Source of the DNA: an uncultured Pelagibacteraceae bacterium
Lineage (GTDB): Bacteria; Pseudomonadota; Alphaproteobacteria; Pelagibacterales; AG-422-B15
Length of the DNA: 42,318 nucleotides
Assembly (NCBI GenBank): GCA_902517885.1
Contig: CABYDZ010000010.1
Span: 1 to 42,318, forward strand
Direction: 5' to 3'
Shown here: positions 17,583 to 26,617 of the stretch, piece after piece
How the letters are laid out: the number at the start of each line of letters is the position of its first letter
Position numbering within the stretch: the first letter of the stretch is position 1
Program-made: the position numbers and the translations under genes
Notes under the pieces: generated by a model
The model's input: the letters and a program-made list of their open reading frames with translations, nothing else
Databases searched by the model: none
What the model was told of the DNA's origin: nothing

Positions 17583-18416
17583 ACCATCTAAATATACTTT
17601 AGCAACTTTTTTTCCTAATTTGTAGTCAGCTTTTAAAACCTCAATATTTTTTGAATCTCTTTTTGATTTTAGTTTTTCTGGTGGGCATAGTTGTACAATT
17701 TCGCAATCACTCGGGGGATTTTTAATAAAATCAAGTGCTCGATTATAAGTTTTATCATGCACTAATAATGCTTTTCTCAATTTAGGATATTCTTTTGATA
17801 GTAAAGCGCCAATATAATTTTCAATTTTCAACTTCCTTCTAAATTTTTTTTCATATGTTCTAATCACAATTATCTTTTTAGCACCCATCTCATATGCTTT
17901 TTCTACAGGAAGGGGATCAGCAACACCTCCATCAAATTTCCTGCGTCCATCTATTAAGCTTGGGGTTCTAACCAATATGGGCAGGGTACCAGAGGCAATC
18001 ATTTTTGGCATCCACTCACCATCACCAAATGAATAATATTCGGCATTTGCTTCGATCGCATCAGTCACAACCGCAATATAATCTTTTCCTTTTAAATTAT
18101 TTTTAATTTTTTCCATATTTGGCTTAAACATCTTCTCGCCATCCTCGTACATCTGATGAAATTTAATTATGTCTTTACCAATGAAAATATTTTTATAGCT
18201 AAGGTAATCACCTTTAGCTGCATAGAGCATTTTTTCTAAATTATTGTCTGTTTCTCTAATTAGATACCAGCATAGAACCGCCACTCCATTTGAGACCCCC
18301 ATGTAAATATCAAATGGATCATAGTTCCTATTAATAAAGGTATCGGTTATTCCAAAAGAAAATACACCTCTTTGGCCACCACCTTCTACGATCAGAGCTG
18401 TTTTTTTATTTTCCAT
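17571..18416 (-). CDS. Patatin-like phospholipase
   Basis: A bacterial patatin of the RssA/YjjU type with a Ser–Asp catalytic dyad. The glycine-rich oxyanion loop is EGGGQRGVFSFG (11–22), the nucleophile motif GVSNG has Ser42, and the catalytic Asp is in DGGVADPLP (D162). It is 281 residues long with no signal peptide, so it probably acts on lipids at the inner face of the membrane. It is transcribed divergently from the NRDE gene. Confidence 0.88.
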   Translation of the reverse strand: MENKKTALIVEGGGQRGVFSFGITDTFINRNYDPFDIYMGVSNGVAVLCWYLIRETDNNLEKMLYAAKGDYLSYKNIFIGKDIIKFHQMYEDGEKMFKPNMEKIKNNLKGKDYIAVVTDAIEANAEYYSFGDGEWMPKMIASGTLPILVRTPSLIDGRRKFDGGVADPLPVEKAYEMGAKKIIVIRTYEKKFRRKLKIENYIGALLSKEYPKLRKALLVHDKTYNRALDFIKNPPSDCEIVQLCPPEKLKSKRDSKNIEVLKADYKLGKKVAKVYLDGLKN

Positions 18417-18453
18417 GACATCAATTAACTAGTAAAGTTATATAAAAAATCAA

Positions 18454-19209
18454 ATGTGTTCGATAGTAATTTTAAAACAAAGTGACTCAGAGTGGCCATT
18501 AATAATTGGTGCTAACAGAGATGAAATGAAGGACAGAGAGTCACTCACACCTGGTAGACATTGGGAAGATAGACCTCATGTATTTGCTGGAAAGGATTTA
18601 ATTGCTGGAGGCACATGGCTTGGCATCAATGATTATGGTTTGGCTGTTGGCATTATGAATCGAATGAACAGTTTAGGACCATTAGATAATAAAAGAAGTA
18701 GGGGAGAGTTAGTTTTAGACGCATTAGATCATGCAGATGCATCGGAGGCTCTTAATGCCATGATTGAAATTCAAAAGGACTCTTATAGGGGATTTAATAT
18801 GCTTATCGCTGATAATATAAATGCTTACTGGATAAAGTCAGATGAGGAACAAGAAGTCATTGAATACTTTAATATACCAGACGGGCTTTCAATGATAACG
18901 GCATATGATCGAAATGATTTAAAATCGAAGCGCATTAAAACTTACCTATCAAAGTTTGCTTTATCATTAGAGCCAAATCCATCTAAAGGGGAATGGCAAG
19001 ACTGGGAAATGTTATTGGGAAGCACTTACAGTGAGGATAAAAATCCACTAAGTGCTATGTGTGTGAAGACTGATATGGGATTTCAAACAGTATCATCAAC
19101 TTTAATCGCACTACCTAGCTTTCAACCAAAGGGAGCGAAGCAAAAACCTGTCTACAAATTTGCTAATGGTTCTCCTGATTTATCAAGTTACACTGAACTT
19201 GATCTGTAA
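18454..19209 (+). CDS. NRDE/TANGO2-family protein
   Basis: A 251-residue member of the NRDE (TANGO2) family, named for the motif seen here in GANRDEM (20–26). Cys2 immediately after the start Met matches the Ntn-hydrolase-like nucleophile position, and GGTWLGINDYGL and SRGELVLDAL are family landmarks. TANGO2 relatives are linked to haem or acyl-CoA/lipid handling, and the beta-oxidation genes lie next door. A TATAAA box 7 nt before the ATG with no Shine–Dalgarno suggests a leaderless transcript. Confidence 0.88.
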   Translation: MCSIVILKQSDSEWPLIIGANRDEMKDRESLTPGRHWEDRPHVFAGKDLIAGGTWLGINDYGLAVGIMNRMNSLGPLDNKRSRGELVLDALDHADASEALNAMIEIQKDSYRGFNMLIADNINAYWIKSDEEQEVIEYFNIPDGLSMITAYDRNDLKSKRIKTYLSKFALSLEPNPSKGEWQDWEMLLGSTYSEDKNPLSAMCVKTDMGFQTVSSTLIALPSFQPKGAKQKPVYKFANGSPDLSSYTELDL

Positions 19210-19352
19210 GCTTGATGTATCATTAATTAAATTATTGATTTTATTGATTAATATTTAGATAGGTTGCTGGCACTTTCTTATATTTAGTGTTGTTTGAAAA
19301 ATCTTAATTATTATAATCGATAAACTTATTATCAATATTTTGGAGTACCCGA

Positions 19353-20561
19353 ATGACTGACTGTTATATCTATGACGCAATTAGAACGCCTCGTGGCAAA
19401 GGCAAAAAAAATGGAACTTTACATGAAGTTACAGCTTTAGAACTTGCAACCCAGGTTTTAAATAATGTTAAAGACCGCAATCAACTAGATACTGCTGATG
19501 TAGACGACGTTGTTCTGGGATGTGTTGCTCCAGTTGGTGAACAAGGTGCTAATATTGCTCGTTCTGCAGTGCTCAATTCAGAATTTGATCAATCAGTATC
19601 AGGAGTGCAAATAAATAGATTTTGCGCATCTGGTTTAGAAGCAACAAACATGGCAGCGGCTCAAGTTATGTCTGGTCAGGCACAGATGTCTATAGGCGGC
19701 GGTGTTGAGTCAATGTCAAGAGTTCCAATGGGTTCTGATGGTGGAGCAATGGTTGCTGATCCTTCAGTAGCAATTAAAAACTATTTTGTACCTCAAGGAA
19801 TAAGTGCTGATATGATTGCTTCAAAATGGGGCTTTACCAGAGATGATGTAGATGCTTATGCAGTTGAGAGTCAACAAAGAGCTAAAAAAGCTTGGGATGA
19901 AAAAAGGTTTGATAAATCAATTACACCTGTGAAAGATATTAATGGCTTAACCATCCTAGATCATGACGAACATATGAGGCCCGATGCAACAATGCAATCA
20001 CTCGGATCACTAGATCCTTCTTTTGCAATGATGGGAGAAATGGCTGGTTTTGATGCGACAATACAACAAAGGTATCCAGAAGTAGAAAAAGTAAACCATG
20101 TGCACACAGCTGGTAACTCCTCTGGGATTGTTGATGGCGCTGCTGCAATTCTACTTGGCAATAAAGAAATGGGTGAAAAGCATGGTCTTAAAGCAAGAGC
20201 AAAAATTAAAGGGTTTGCTTCAATTGGATCTGAGCCAAGCATAATGTTGACTGGACCGGGCTATGTTTCAGACAAAGTCTTAAAAAATCTTGGAATGGAT
20301 AAAAACGACATTGATTTATGGGAATTAAATGAAGCTTTTGCAGTTGTTGTTCTAAGATACTTAGAGCATATGGGCATCGATCATTCTCAAATTAATGTTA
20401 ATGGCGGAGCTATTGCAATGGGACATCCTCTTGGTGCTACTGGTGCAATGATACTTGGAACAGTTCTTGATGAGTTAGAAAGAACGAACAAGTCTACAGC
20501 ACTTGCTACATTGTGTGTTGGCGGAGGCATGGGAACTGCCACTGTCATCGAGCGCGTTTAA
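19353..20561 (+). CDS. fadA: Acetyl-CoA acyltransferase (thiolase), beta-oxidation
   Basis: Carries out the last step of fatty-acid beta-oxidation, cleaving 3-ketoacyl-CoA with CoA. The catalytic residues are Cys91 ([10 protein letters not shown]), His358 ([15 protein letters not shown]) and Cys388 (LCVGGGMG), with NEAFA at 326–330. The 402-residue length is normal. Its GTACC/GGAG leader (TTTTGGAGTACCCGA) provides a clear ribosome site. The 143-bp gap upstream holds no recognisable gene and presumably the fad promoter. It is followed after 23 bp by fadB, the usual partner. Confidence 0.93.
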   Translation: MTDCYIYDAIRTPRGKGKKNGTLHEVTALELATQVLNNVKDRNQLDTADVDDVVLGCVAPVGEQGANIARSAVLNSEFDQSVSGVQINRFCASGLEATNMAAAQVMSGQAQMSIGGGVESMSRVPMGSDGGAMVADPSVAIKNYFVPQGISADMIASKWGFTRDDVDAYAVESQQRAKKAWDEKRFDKSITPVKDINGLTILDHDEHMRPDATMQSLGSLDPSFAMMGEMAGFDATIQQRYPEVEKVNHVHTAGNSSGIVDGAAAILLGNKEMGEKHGLKARAKIKGFASIGSEPSIMLTGPGYVSDKVLKNLGMDKNDIDLWELNEAFAVVVLRYLEHMGIDHSQINVNGGAIAMGHPLGATGAMILGTVLDELERTNKSTALATLCVGGGMGTATVIERV

Positions 20562-20584
20562 AAATTTAGATTAAAGGTAATATT

Positions 20585-22777
20585 ATGAGTGATGTAACTT
20601 ATGAAATAGATAGCGACGGTGTTGCTGTAGTAACTTGGGATTTAGAAAATCGTTCAATGAACGTTCTAAATTTTCAATCGTTAGGTGAATATAGGCAAAT
20701 TATCGAAAAGCTAATTGGCGACGATGCAGTTAAAGGTATCGTTCTGAGAAGCGCTAAAGATGCATTCATAGCTGGAGCAGATCTTACTTCTTCTGAAGTT
20801 TTTGGTTTTGACAGCGTTCAAGAAGATAAAGTTAAAGCTGCAGAAAAAATATATAATGGAAACATGGAAATGCAGTTGCTGTTTAGGAGCATGGAAACAT
20901 GTGGCAAGCCTTTTGTTGCAGCAATAAATGGACATGCTTTAGGCGGTGGATTTGAGATTTGTTTGTCATGTCACTACCGTGTTGCGATTGATAATGACAA
21001 AATTCAAATTGGACAACCAGAAGCAAAAGTTGGTCTTATACCCGGAGCGGGTGGAACTCAAAGAGTGCCTAGATTGGCAGGAGTTACCCAAGACATAATG
21101 GGCTTCCTTTTAGCAGGAACTCCATTCACTCCTAAAAAAGCTTTAGGTGCAGGATTAATTAACGAAGTAACTGATAAAGAAAATTTATTAGCAGTCGCAA
21201 AGAAATATATTGTTGATGGCGGCAAAGCAGTTCAACCATGGGATGAAAAAGGTTTCAAATTCCCTGGTGGACTTCCTTACACTCCAAAAGGAATGATGCT
21301 ATGGGCAGCGGCTTCATCATCTCTTAGAAAAAATTCTTATAATAATTATCCAGCTCAAACAGCTATACTGTCCGCAGTTTATGAAGGCGTGCAAGTTCCA
21401 ATTGATGCTGCATTAAGAATTGAAGCCCGTTACTTTACCAACGTTGTCATGGATCCAAGATCACAAAACATGGTCAGAAGCTTATTTGTTAATATGCAAG
21501 CTCTCAGTAAGGGAGCAAGAAGGCCTAAGGACTTTGATAAGTATGATGTCAAAAAAATTGGCATACTTGGAGCTGGACTAATGGGTGCAGGAATTGCTTA
21601 TGTAACTGCAAAAGCAGGTATTGAAGTTATTTTAATTGATACAGATCAAGATGCTGCTGATAAAGGTAAAGATTACTCGACTAAAATTTTAGATAAGCAA
21701 CTAAGCAAAAAAAGAACTACAGAAGAAAAGAAAGAAAAACTACTAAATTTAATAACTCCTACTACTGATTACTCTTTGCTACAGGGCGCAGATCTAATTG
21801 TAGAAGCAGTTTTTGAAAACAGAGACATTAAGGCTGAAGTTACCGCTAAAGCTGAAGCACAAATTGCTGAGACAGCTGTTTTTGGTTCCAATACTTCAAC
21901 TTTACCTATCACAGGACTGGCTAAAAATTCTAAAAGACCTAATAATTTTATTGGAATTCATTATTTCTCTCCTGTTGAAAGAATGCCATTAGTTGAAATT
22001 ATTATGGGAAAAGAAACGTCACAGGAGACTCTTGCTAAAACAATGGATTATGTGCAAAAGATTAAGAAAACTCCAATTGTAGTAAATGACAGCAGAGGTT
22101 TCTATACAAGCCGCGTATTCAGCACATATACAGGTGAAGGTGTCGCAATGCTGGCAGAAGGAATTAAGCCTGCACTAATTGAAAATGCAGGCAAGATGAC
22201 AGGTATGCCAATGGCGCCTTTAGCTCTCTCAGATGCTGTAGCTTTAGATCTTGCATGGAAGGTGACTACTCAAACTAAAAAAGACTTCGAGGCGGAAGGA
22301 AAAGAGTTTCCTGTTACACCTATGTATTCAATCATGGAAGAAATGGTTGAAAAGCAAGGGAGATTTGGAAAGAAAAATAATAAAGGTTTTTACGAATATC
22401 CTGAAAGTGGGAAAAAATATTTATGGCCTGAATTATCAAATCTTTGCAAGGAAAGTGACGAGCAGCCTGAAGTTGATGAACTAAAAAAGAGATTTCTCTA
22501 TATTCAAGCCTTGGAAACCGCTAAGTGTTATGAGGAGAATGTCTTAACAGATGTGCGCGATGCCGATATTGGAGCAATTCTAGGCTGGGGAATGGCACCT
22601 TGGACTGGCGGAACACTCTCTTACATTGATATGATAGGCGTCAAAGAATTTGTTGCTGAAGCAGATAAACTTGCTCAAAAATATGGTGAAAGGTTTACAC
22701 CTTGCAAGCTTCTTCGTGATATGGCCACCAAAAATGAGACTTTTCATAAAAGTGGTAATTCTAGTCAAGCAGCTTAA
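20585..22777 (+). CDS. fadB: Multifunctional enoyl-CoA hydratase/3-hydroxyacyl-CoA dehydrogenase
   Basis: The N-terminal crotonase domain (about 1–200) has oxyanion-hole segments AGADLTS and NGHALGGGFE and the catalytic Glu in QPEAKVGLIPGAGGTQR. The central NAD-binding domain starts with KIGILGAGLMGAGIAY (about 323–338), with the catalytic His in IGIHYFSPVERMP. The C-terminal dehydrogenase domain contains GFYTSRVF and FGKKNNKGFYEY. The 730-residue length and domain order match FadB/FadJ alpha subunits. It forms a unit with fadA and has an AAAGG ribosome site. Confidence 0.95.
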   Translation: MSDVTYEIDSDGVAVVTWDLENRSMNVLNFQSLGEYRQIIEKLIGDDAVKGIVLRSAKDAFIAGADLTSSEVFGFDSVQEDKVKAAEKIYNGNMEMQLLFRSMETCGKPFVAAINGHALGGGFEICLSCHYRVAIDNDKIQIGQPEAKVGLIPGAGGTQRVPRLAGVTQDIMGFLLAGTPFTPKKALGAGLINEVTDKENLLAVAKKYIVDGGKAVQPWDEKGFKFPGGLPYTPKGMMLWAAASSSLRKNSYNNYPAQTAILSAVYEGVQVPIDAALRIEARYFTNVVMDPRSQNMVRSLFVNMQALSKGARRPKDFDKYDVKKIGILGAGLMGAGIAYVTAKAGIEVILIDTDQDAADKGKDYSTKILDKQLSKKRTTEEKKEKLLNLITPTTDYSLLQGADLIVEAVFENRDIKAEVTAKAEAQIAETAVFGSNTSTLPITGLAKNSKRPNNFIGIHYFSPVERMPLVEIIMGKETSQETLAKTMDYVQKIKKTPIVVNDSRGFYTSRVFSTYTGEGVAMLAEGIKPALIENAGKMTGMPMAPLALSDAVALDLAWKVTTQTKKDFEAEGKEFPVTPMYSIMEEMVEKQGRFGKKNNKGFYEYPESGKKYLWPELSNLCKESDEQPEVDELKKRFLYIQALETAKCYEENVLTDVRDADIGAILGWGMAPWTGGTLSYIDMIGVKEFVAEADKLAQKYGERFTPCKLLRDMATKNETFHKSGNSSQAA

Positions 22778-22825
22778 ATAAGATTAGTATAAATATTACA
22801 TCTTTATTGATTTGAAAGGATCTAT

Positions 22826-24148
22826 ATGGCAAACACTACACCTACGACTAATTCTCTCGAAAATTACTTTTTACCCTTCACTGCAAATAAGGATTTCAAA
22901 AAAGATCCAAGACTTTTGGATAGAGGGGAAGGTGTATACTATTGGAACCATAAAGGTGATACGGTAATTGACGCTTCTTCAGGATTATTTTGTGTACCTT
23001 TGGGTCACGGAAGGAAAGAAATTGCAGATGCTGTACACCAGCAATTATTAAAATTAGATTATTCACCAAGCTTCCAGGTTTCTCACTTGCCTGCATTTGC
23101 TTGCGCTGAAAAAGTTGCAAAATTATTACCTGGTGACCTAAACAATGTTTTTTTCACGATATGTGGGTCAACAGCTATAGATTCAGCTATAAAAATTGTT
23201 CAAGCATATCAGCATGCAATTGGACAAGCTCATCGAATGAAGTTTGTATCACGTGAAAGAGCTTACCACGGTGTGAATATTGGCGGCACCTCTCTGAGTG
23301 GTATGATTAAAAACAGAGAAATATTTACTGCTGCAATGCCTGGCGTTATTCATTTAAGACATACTTGGTTAGAAGAGAATAAGTTCACAAAAGGTCAACC
23401 AGAACATGGTGCACATTTAGCTGATGACCTTCAAAGATTTGTTGATATGTATGGTCCAGAGTCAATTGCTGCATGCTTTGTCGAGCCTATCGCAGGATCA
23501 ACAGGAACATTAATTCCACCTAAGGGGTACTTAGAAAAGTTAAGAGAAACATGCGACAAGTATGGCATTGTATTAATTTTTGACGAAGTAATTACAGGAT
23601 TTGGAAGAACAGGAAAGTCTTTTGGTTCTGTAAAATATAATGTGCAGCCAGATATGATAACCATGGCGAAAGCTATTACAAATGGTTCCCAACCGATGGG
23701 TGCTGTTGGGGTTTCTGACAAAATTTACAATGCGATTGTTGGTAATGGCCCAGAACATGGAGTTGAGTTTTTTCATGGCTACACATACTCTGGTCATCCA
23801 GCATGTGTTGCAGCATCATTAGCTACATTGGATATTTATGAAAAAGAAGATATTTTCGCAAGAGCCGAAAAGATGTCACATTATTTTTTAGATGCTGTTT
23901 TTGATGCGTTTAAAGATGTCCCAGCGGTAACAGATGTTCGTGGAGATGGGATGATGGCTGCTATTGATCTTGCAGTTGATAAAACTCCAGGGGTGCGTGG
24001 ATATGATGCGCAAAAGAAAACCTTTGCGAATGGAGTTCATATTAAATTTACTGGTGACAGTGGCATCATCGCGCCTGCTTTAATTGCTGAAGAAAAGCAC
24101 ATTGACGAAATGTTACAAAAAATAAAAGAAGTAGTTGTTAAATATTAA
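22826..24148 (+). CDS. tpa: Taurine:pyruvate aminotransferase
   Basis: A class III PLP-dependent omega-aminotransferase. PLP-binding elements are GST (114–116), the aspartate in FDEVITGFGRTG (D253) and the Schiff-base lysine K282 in ITMAKAITNG. At 440 residues it has the usual length. Motifs alone would allow a beta-alanine/omega-amino-acid:pyruvate transaminase. The direct coupling to xsc (17 bp downstream) and the nearby alanine dehydrogenase make taurine + pyruvate to sulfoacetaldehyde + alanine the best call. GAAAGGA upstream gives a good ribosome site. No taurine transporter (tauABC or TauKLM) lies in the window. Confidence 0.83.
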   Translation: MANTTPTTNSLENYFLPFTANKDFKKDPRLLDRGEGVYYWNHKGDTVIDASSGLFCVPLGHGRKEIADAVHQQLLKLDYSPSFQVSHLPAFACAEKVAKLLPGDLNNVFFTICGSTAIDSAIKIVQAYQHAIGQAHRMKFVSRERAYHGVNIGGTSLSGMIKNREIFTAAMPGVIHLRHTWLEENKFTKGQPEHGAHLADDLQRFVDMYGPESIAACFVEPIAGSTGTLIPPKGYLEKLRETCDKYGIVLIFDEVITGFGRTGKSFGSVKYNVQPDMITMAKAITNGSQPMGAVGVSDKIYNAIVGNGPEHGVEFFHGYTYSGHPACVAASLATLDIYEKEDIFARAEKMSHYFLDAVFDAFKDVPAVTDVRGDGMMAAIDLAVDKTPGVRGYDAQKKTFANGVHIKFTGDSGIIAPALIAEEKHIDEMLQKIKEVVVKY

Positions 24149-24164
24149 GAGGAAAGTTTTAAAT

Positions 24165-25943
24165 ATGACTAAAATGACAACAGAAGAAGCTTTTATTAAA
24201 GTTTTACAAAAGCACGGCATACAACATGCATTTGGGATTATTGGCTCAGCGTTTATGCCTATATCAGATTTATTTCCTAAAGCTGGTATAACTTTTTGGG
24301 ACGTAGCTCACGAAACTAACGGAGGCATTGTTGCTGACGGATACACTCGCGCTACAGGAAAAATGTCTATGTGTATTGCTCAGAATGGTCCTGGCATTAC
24401 AAACTTTGTTACACCAATCAAAACAGCATATTGGAATCACACGCCATTACTCTTAGTAACACCTCAAGCAGCCAATAAAACAATTGGTCAAGGTGGGTTT
24501 CAAGAAGTTGAGCAAATGGCTTTATTTAAAGATATGGTTTGTTATCAAGAAGAGGTGAGAGATCCTTCAAGAATAGCTGAGGTTTTAAATCGAGTAATCT
24601 CAAAAGCATTTAGAGGGTCAGCCCCCGCTCAAATAAATGTACCTAGAGATATGTGGACCCAAGTCATTGATATTGAAATGCCAACTATTATAAATTTTGA
24701 GAGACCAGCTGGCGGTTCTGAGGCAATACTAAAGGCATCTGAATTATTATCTAATGCTAAATTTCCAGTAATTTTATCTGGCGCTGGCGTTGTATTAGGT
24801 GATGCTATTGAAGAATGTAAATTGCTTGCTGAAAGATTGGACGCCCCCGTTGCGTGTGGATATCAGCACAATGATAGTTTTCCTGGCAATCATCGATTAG
24901 CTGTTGGACCGTTAGGTTATAATGGATCAAAAGCAGCAATGGAATTAATTTCAAAAGCGGATGTTGTTCTAGCTTTAGGTACTAGATTGAACCCTTTTTC
25001 AACTTTGCCATGCTATGGCATTGATTATTGGCCAACAGAAGCATCAATAATACAAGTTGATATTAATTCAGACCGCATAGGCCTTACAAAAAAAGTAAGT
25101 GTGGGTATATGTGGGGATTCTAAGCTGGTGACACAGCAATTAATAAACAATCTATCTTCAAGTGCCGGTGATAATGGTAGAGACGATAGGAAAGCACTGG
25201 TACATCAAACTAAATCCTCCTGGCTACAAACGCTAAGCAGCATGGATCACGAGGATGATGATCCTGGTACCACATGGAACGCTGACTCTAGAAAGAGAGA
25301 TTCTGATCGAATGTCTCCACGAATGGCGTGGAGAGCAATTCAAGCGGCCCTACCCAGAGAAGCAATTATTTCATCAGATATTGGTAATAATTGTGCAATA
25401 GGAAATGCTTATCCTACTTTTGATGAAGGAAGAAAGTATCTTGCTCCAGGTCTGTTTGGCCCATGTGGATATGGTTTTCCGTCAGTTCTAGGTGCTAAAA
25501 TTGGATGTCCTAACATTCCAGTTGTTGGATTTGCAGGCGATGGTGCATTTGGCATAAGTATGAACGAGATGACTTCTTGTGCAAGAGAAGAATGGCCTGC
25601 TATTACAATGGTGATATTTAGGAATTATCAATGGGGTGCCGAGAAAAGAAATTCAATTCTTTGGTACGACAACAATTTTGTTGGCACTGAATTAGATCCA
25701 GAATTAAGTTATGCAAAAGTAGCAGAGGGGTGTGGTTTAAAAGGTGTTATAGTTAGAACAATGGATGAGTTAACCCAAAACCTAAGAAAGGCCTGCGAAG
25801 ATCAGGGTAAAGGTATTACAACATTTATTGAAGTCATTTTAAATCAAGAGCTAGGCGAACCTTTCAGAAGAGATGCAATGAAAAAGCCCGTTGAAATTGC
25901 GGGCATTGACTCAAGCGATATGAGTCAAGAACAAATTGGCTAA
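24165..25943 (+). CDS. xsc: Sulfoacetaldehyde acetyltransferase
   Basis: A TPP-dependent enzyme that splits sulfoacetaldehyde with phosphate into acetyl phosphate and sulfite. The N-terminus MTTEEAFIKVLQKHGIQHAF and the run GSAFMPISDLFPKAGITFWD are diagnostic of Xsc among acetolactate-synthase-like proteins. The TPP glutamate is E50, and the Mg/TPP motif is GDG (458–460) through N487. I start at the ATG at 24165, which has AAGAGGAAAG upstream and gives a 592-residue protein of family-typical length, rather than an upstream TTG inside the tpa end. Sulfite produced here is the expected substrate for AprBA. The gene's stop overlaps the convergent methyltransferase by 4 nt. Confidence 0.94.
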   Translation: MTKMTTEEAFIKVLQKHGIQHAFGIIGSAFMPISDLFPKAGITFWDVAHETNGGIVADGYTRATGKMSMCIAQNGPGITNFVTPIKTAYWNHTPLLLVTPQAANKTIGQGGFQEVEQMALFKDMVCYQEEVRDPSRIAEVLNRVISKAFRGSAPAQINVPRDMWTQVIDIEMPTIINFERPAGGSEAILKASELLSNAKFPVILSGAGVVLGDAIEECKLLAERLDAPVACGYQHNDSFPGNHRLAVGPLGYNGSKAAMELISKADVVLALGTRLNPFSTLPCYGIDYWPTEASIIQVDINSDRIGLTKKVSVGICGDSKLVTQQLINNLSSSAGDNGRDDRKALVHQTKSSWLQTLSSMDHEDDDPGTTWNADSRKRDSDRMSPRMAWRAIQAALPREAIISSDIGNNCAIGNAYPTFDEGRKYLAPGLFGPCGYGFPSVLGAKIGCPNIPVVGFAGDGAFGISMNEMTSCAREEWPAITMVIFRNYQWGAEKRNSILWYDNNFVGTELDPELSYAKVAEGCGLKGVIVRTMDELTQNLRKACEDQGKGITTFIEVILNQELGEPFRRDAMKKPVEIAGIDSSDMSQEQIG

Positions 25944-26563
25944 GATTTTCTTAAAATATAAATTTTATTCTTCGCACTGGAGTCGTGGCGCGGGAGAGCG
26001 AGAAATGGCCTTGAGATATACAAAGAAGTGTATTCATTAGATCTGTAGGCTAGTTCAGTATCAAAACCTAATTTTTTAAAAATAGTTTCCGAAATTGAAA
26101 GTATTAAGTGGCCATTTTTTCTTGTAAGTCTTAATAATTCTTTAATTGCACCTGGGCCTACATGGCCGGCAGTAAGCACTCCTGTGCAGATTATCAAATC
26201 AAATTGATTACTTTTCAATGTAGTTTTTTTATTTAACGATTGACAAATTAGTTTCTTAAAAATTTTTTTTGATTTGGCGAGTTCTAGCATTTCTTTTGAA
26301 TTATCTAAACCCGTTAGATTTTTATAATCTAATTTACTCAATTCTTCAGCTACTAATCCAGTTCCACATCCAGCGTCTAAAATATTTGCTTTTTTTGAAA
26401 TTTTTATCTTCTTAGTAAGAATGATCTCTTTCAGTCGTTTCGGATAAGCGTATCCCCAATCGGTTAAATCCTTATCGTATTCCTTTGCCCAACTTTTGTA
26501 ATGAAGTTTAAGTTTTGTTGGATTTTTTTCTGAGTAAACAATTTTAAGCCATTTTTTAGCCAT
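25940..26563 (-). CDS. Class I SAM-dependent methyltransferase
   Basis: A 207-residue methyltransferase with SAM-binding motif I ILDAGCGTGLVAEELSK (about 60–76), motif II acidic residue in LTGLDNSKEM, and the post-motif segment FDLIICTGVLTAGHVG. The substrate is unknown. It is lysine-rich and sits in minus orientation between xsc and ald, overlapping the xsc stop by 4 nt and divergent from ald. It is therefore not part of the taurine transcripts, though its position between them is odd. Confidence 0.8.
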   Translation of the reverse strand: MAKKWLKIVYSEKNPTKLKLHYKSWAKEYDKDLTDWGYAYPKRLKEIILTKKIKISKKANILDAGCGTGLVAEELSKLDYKNLTGLDNSKEMLELAKSKKIFKKLICQSLNKKTTLKSNQFDLIICTGVLTAGHVGPGAIKELLRLTRKNGHLILSISETIFKKLGFDTELAYRSNEYTSLYISRPFLALPRHDSSAKNKIYILRKS

Positions 26564-26617
26564 TATAGTTCTTAGTCCTTTTTATATTTATGCAAATAGT
26601 ATAAAAATTAGTTATAT

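Noticed and set aside
19268..19273. TGGCAC resembling half of a sigma-54 promoter upstream of fadA
   Set aside because: No TGC element follows at the required spacing, so it is probably chance.
22826..24148. Alternative call of beta-alanine:pyruvate or GABA transaminase for the aminotransferase
   Set aside because: Active-site motifs alone cannot exclude it, but tight coupling to xsc and the presence of ald favour taurine:pyruvate aminotransferase.
24135..24164. TTG start giving ten extra residues on Xsc
   Set aside because: The ATG at 24165 has a strong AGAGGAAAG site just upstream and matches the known N-terminus of Xsc. The TTG lies inside tpa.
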